From contig DASRUX010000271.1 in the NCBI GenBank assembly GCA_035655235.1, positions 1 through 25,163 of the forward strand: a DNA stretch of 25,163 bases, read 5' to 3'. Under the pieces are notes generated by a model. That model ran no database searches and was not told the origin of the DNA. It saw nothing but the letters and a program-made list of their open reading frames with translations. This DNA is from JAGTRP01 sp035655235. GTDB lineage: Bacteria > Pseudomonadota > Gammaproteobacteria > Burkholderiales > Rhodocyclaceae. Position numbers and translations under genes: made by a program. This document shows positions 22,339 to 25,163 of this stretch, one piece after another; the first letter of the stretch is position 1; each line of letters begins with the position of its first letter.

Positions 22339-24051
22339 TCAAACGGCCTTCACCGTGACCACCGGGTTGTCTTCCTTGTCCACCACATGCACCGCGCAGG
22401 CGAGGCAGGGGTCGAAGGAGTGGACGGTGCGCAGGACCTCCAGGGGCTTCTCGGGGTCGGCCACCGGGTTGTCCAGCAGACAGGCCTCGTAGGCGCCCGG
22501 GGCGTCCTTCTCGTTCCGCGGGGCGGCGTTCCAGGTGGTGGGCACGACGCACTGGTAGTTCTTGATCTTGCCGGAGTCGATGACCACCCAGTGGGACAGC
22601 ACGCCGCGGGGAGCCTCGTGGAAGCCCACGCCCATCTGCTCGCCCTTGGGGAAGGTGGGCTTGTTGAAGGTCTTGAGATCGCCCTTGGCCATGTTGGCCA
22701 GGAGCAGATCCCACTGGTTCTTCAGCTCGTCCATCTGGACGGCGCAGCCCACCGCCCGGGCCGCATGGCGACCGATGGTGGAGTGCATGGCGTCCAGGCC
22801 GACCTTGGTGCCGGCGATCTGGGACACCAGGTCCAGGGCGCCGGTGGCGTACTTCTTGGTGGGCTCGTGGCCGGCGGCCAGCATGTTGAGAACGCGGGCC
22901 AGGGGGCCGACCTGCATGGGCTTACCGTAGAAGGTCGGGGACTTGAGCCAGGAATACTTGCCGTTGTCCTGGAAGTCGGTGTACTTGGGCTTGGTCTCGC
23001 CCTGGTACGGGTGCAGGGACTTCTCGTCGCCGGCGCCGTATTCGTACCAGGAATGCTTGACCGCCTCGGACACGCCATCGGTGAAGTACTTGTCGCCGAA
23101 GGTCTTGATGGGCTTGTAGCTCTCCAGCTTGCCGCCCTCGATGTAGCCGCCGGGCAGGGCGAACTGGGTGCCCTTGCTGTCCAGGGGCACATCCGGCACG
23201 CACAGGTAGTCGGTGATGCCCTTGCCGACCTTGGTCCAGTCGGCGTAGAAGGCGCCGATGGCGGCCACGTCCACCAGATAGACGTTCTTCACGAAGTCGT
23301 CCAGCTTCTCGATCCACTCCTTGACCGCCAACAGGCGCTCGATGGTGAGGACGGACTGGGAATCCACCGACAGGGGGTTGGCGACGCCGCCCACGGCCAG
23401 GTTCTGGATGTGGGGGGACTTGGAACCCAGGATGGAGACGATCTTGTTGGCGTAGCGCTGGACTTCCAGGGCCTGGAGGTAGTGGACCACCGCCAGCAGG
23501 TTCACTTCCGGCGTCAGCTTCATGGCCGGGTGGCCCCAGTAGCCGTTGGTGAAGATGCCGAGCTGGCCGGTGCCGACGAAGCCCTTCAGCTTCTCCTGGA
23601 CCTTCTTGAACTCGGCCTCGCTGTTGCCGTTCCAGTTGGACAGGCTCTGGGCCAGGGTGGCGGCCTTCTTGGGGTCGGCCTTGAGGGCGGAGACCACATC
23701 CACCCAGTCCAGGGCGGAGAGGTGGTAGAAATGGACGATATGGTCATGGGTGGCGTGGGCCAGCATGATCATGTTGCGGATGTACTGGGCATTGACCGGC
23801 ACTTCCAACTGGAGCGCGTTTTCCACGGCCCGGACGGAGGTGATGGCATGGACCGTGGTGCACACGCCGCAAATGCGCTGGGTGATGGCCCAGGCGTCCC
23901 GCGGGTCGCGGCCCACCAGGATGTTCTCGACGCCGCGCCACATCTGGCCGGACGCCCAGGCCTTCTTGACCCGGCCGCCATCCACTTCGACGTCGACGCG
24001 CAGATGGCCCTCGATGCGGGTAACCGGGTCGATGGTAACTCTCTTGGACAT
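22339..24051 (-). CDS. hybC: [NiFe] hydrogenase large subunit, HybC (Hyd-2 / group 1) type
   Basis: Catalytic subunit holding the Ni-Fe(CN)2CO site, exported to the periplasmic side with its Tat-bearing small subunit. 570 residues (E. coli HybC 567). N-terminus SKRVTIDPVTRIEGHLRVDV is diagnostic. L1 motif RICGVCTTVH at 59-68 (Cys61, Cys64). L2 motif DPCLACAVH at 547-555 (Cys549, Cys552, His555), followed by a 15-residue tail VVDKEDNPVVTVKAV that the HybD-type protease should remove. All four Ni/Fe cysteines are present, so it should be functional. GGAG site before ATG at 24051. 21 nt separate it from hybB. Typical role is respiratory H2 uptake to quinone. Confidence 0.97.
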   Translation of the reverse strand: MSKRVTIDPVTRIEGHLRVDVEVDGGRVKKAWASGQMWRGVENILVGRDPRDAWAITQRICGVCTTVHAITSVRAVENALQLEVPVNAQYIRNMIMLAHATHDHIVHFYHLSALDWVDVVSALKADPKKAATLAQSLSNWNGNSEAEFKKVQEKLKGFVGTGQLGIFTNGYWGHPAMKLTPEVNLLAVVHYLQALEVQRYANKIVSILGSKSPHIQNLAVGGVANPLSVDSQSVLTIERLLAVKEWIEKLDDFVKNVYLVDVAAIGAFYADWTKVGKGITDYLCVPDVPLDSKGTQFALPGGYIEGGKLESYKPIKTFGDKYFTDGVSEAVKHSWYEYGAGDEKSLHPYQGETKPKYTDFQDNGKYSWLKSPTFYGKPMQVGPLARVLNMLAAGHEPTKKYATGALDLVSQIAGTKVGLDAMHSTIGRHAARAVGCAVQMDELKNQWDLLLANMAKGDLKTFNKPTFPKGEQMGVGFHEAPRGVLSHWVVIDSGKIKNYQCVVPTTWNAAPRNEKDAPGAYEACLLDNPVADPEKPLEVLRTVHSFDPCLACAVHVVDKEDNPVVTVKAV

Positions 24052-24072
24052 TTGATTCTCCTATCCCTGAAT

Positions 24073-25163
24073 TCAGTGGGCAGCCGACGCCTGGGCCCGG
24101 GGCAGGACCGGGAAGCGGCGGGTGATGATGATGTAGCCGAGCACTTCGATGGCGAACATGCCGGCGGTGACGAGCATTTCGGCAACGGACGGGAAGTAGT
24201 TCCAGCCCGGGCCGGTGTCGTAGCCGATGAGGAAGCCGTTGATACGGAGGAACACGCCCCCCGCCATGATGGAGATGCCGGCCAGGAAGAGCCGGGCCGG
24301 GTTCTTCCGGGCGTTGTCGGTGCCGATCAGGACGAAGGGCAGCGCGAAGAAGATCATCTCGATCCAGAACACCAGGGCTTCCAGGCTGGGGTTGAAAGCG
24401 TTGGCCAGGGCACCGCGGAAGGCCAGGTCGCCGACGCGGACGGCCAGGTACACCGCCAGGACGCCCAGCATGATCTTGGCCATGGGCTTCAGGAGGTGCA
24501 TCTCCAGGTCCATGCGATAGGCGGCGGTCGCCACGCAGGACTCGAACAGCACCACGCCGTAGCCGATGGTGATGGCCGACAGCAGGTAGAGAAGCGGCAC
24601 CAGGGGAGTCTGCCACAGGGGATTTACCTGCTGGCCCATGACCACCAGGAGCGTCCCCAGAGAGGACTGGTGCATCATCGGCAGGAGGGTCCCCAGGGCG
24701 ACCAGGAAGAACAGCACCCGGTTGAGCTTCTTCTTGGCGTCCTTCATGCCGAACTGGTCGAAGAAGGTGGGCGAGAACTCCAGCCACATGACGATGATGT
24801 AGCAGGAGATACAGAGGGCCACCTCGAACATCACCGAGTTGGGGTTGGAATAGCCCGGCCAGAAGATGTGCCAGAAATTCCACCAGCGGCCCAGGTCGAA
24901 GATGACCCCGACCCCGGCCAGGGTGTAGCCGAAGAGGCTGGCCAGCAGCGCCGGCCGCACCAGGGGGTGGTACTCGCCCTTGTTGAAGATGTAGACCAGC
25001 ATGGCCACCGAGAAGCCGCCGCAGGCGAAGGCCGAGCCGATGACCACGTCGCCCACCACCCAGATGCCCCAGGGGTAGCCGTCGTTCAGGTTGGTGACCG
25101 CGCCGAGCCCGAACAGGAAACGGACGAGCAGGATGGCCAGCATCGCGGCGATGAGGATGCCGG
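24073..25163 (-). CDS. hybB: HybB, integral membrane quinone-reducing subunit of hydrogenase (5' end outside window)
   Basis: NrfD/PsrC-like membrane protein linking hydrogenase Fe-S subunits to the quinone pool. 362 residues are visible, reading open to the window edge; E. coli HybB is about 392, so roughly 30 residues are missing. An ATG at 25143 is internal. About nine or ten TM segments. Strong HybB signatures: FGLGAVTNLNDGYPWGIWV, FACGGFSVAMLVYIFNKGEY, HPLVRPALLASLFGYTLAGV, GTLLPMMHQSSLGTLLVVMG. No haem-ligand pattern typical of HyaC cytochrome b, so this is the Hyd-2 type (HybOABC). The small subunit hybO and Fe-S protein hybA are expected just beyond the right edge. Confidence 0.95.
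   Translation of the reverse strand, partial: GILIAAMLAILLVRFLFGLGAVTNLNDGYPWGIWVVGDVVIGSAFACGGFSVAMLVYIFNKGEYHPLVRPALLASLFGYTLAGVGVIFDLGRWWNFWHIFWPGYSNPNSVMFEVALCISCYIIVMWLEFSPTFFDQFGMKDAKKKLNRVLFFLVALGTLLPMMHQSSLGTLLVVMGQQVNPLWQTPLVPLLYLLSAITIGYGVVLFESCVATAAYRMDLEMHLLKPMAKIMLGVLAVYLAVRVGDLAFRGALANAFNPSLEALVFWIEMIFFALPFVLIGTDNARKNPARLFLAGISIMAGGVFLRINGFLIGYDTGPGWNYFPSVAEMLVTAGMFAIEVLGYIIITRRFPVLPRAQASAAH

Overview
The window is a densely packed, strongly GC-rich bacterial chromosome segment. The gene content and order point to a betaproteobacterium, most likely of the Rhodocyclales (Azospira/Dechloromonas-like). The evidence is an argH / algZ-algR / hemCDXY block, prfA-prmC-grxD linkage, a CysTWA sulfate importer, and a hyb-type membrane-bound [NiFe] hydrogenase. 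This placement is inference; no rRNA or other definitive marker is present. I saw no tRNA, rRNA, CRISPR array, transposase or phage gene, and no gene-free stretch longer than about 175 bases.

Layout from left to right. (1) 1-5738: the 3' part of hemF (+), a 97-bp palindromic repeat, then a minus-strand haem operon hemC-hemD-hemX-hemY plus an 80-residue Cys-rich protein. The four hem genes abut or overlap by 1-4 nt. A TPMT-family methyltransferase runs the other way from hemC. (2) 5735-8948: a LytTR response regulator and its LytS/AlgZ-type sensor kinase (minus), divergent from argH (+). (3) 8949-11893: a second copy of the palindromic repeat, then minus-strand prfA-prmC-grxD-lipoprotein. (4) 12020-13657: a plus-strand diguanylate cyclase response regulator lying between hemA and prfA. 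(5) 13664-18800: hemA and, upstream of it on the same strand, the sulfate importer sbp-cysT-cysW-cysA. (6) 18972-20914: a Pal-like lipoprotein and a Ser/Thr kinase fused to a cyclic-nucleotide-binding-like domain (+). (7) 20933-25163: the 3' part of a Hyd-2-type hydrogenase operon on the minus strand, hybB (partial)-hybC-hybD-hypC/hybG-hybE.

Functional links. hemA makes the precursor of 5-aminolaevulinate, hemC and hemD lead to uroporphyrinogen III, and hemF works near the end of the pathway, so much of tetrapyrrole synthesis is here. hemA lies just downstream of the sulfate importer on the same strand, and sulfite reduction needs sirohaem made from the same pathway. prfA and prmC form a release-factor/methylase pair. 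In the hyb block, HybD, the HypC-family protein and HybE are expected to mature the HybC large subunit.

Most notable observations: a pair of about 100-bp palindromic repeats with compensated stem changes, both in convergent intergenic regions; a strong intrinsic-terminator structure inside the hyb operon between hybC and hybD; a proline-rich tail on HybE ending in a Tat-signal-like twin-arginine motif; a kinase/cNMP-sensor fusion next to a Pal-like lipoprotein; a diguanylate cyclase with a probable degenerate receiver ahead of a canonical one; and an uncharacterised small CxxC/CxC protein closing the haem operon. I did not find a clear-cut new multi-gene system. Most genes belong to familiar families.
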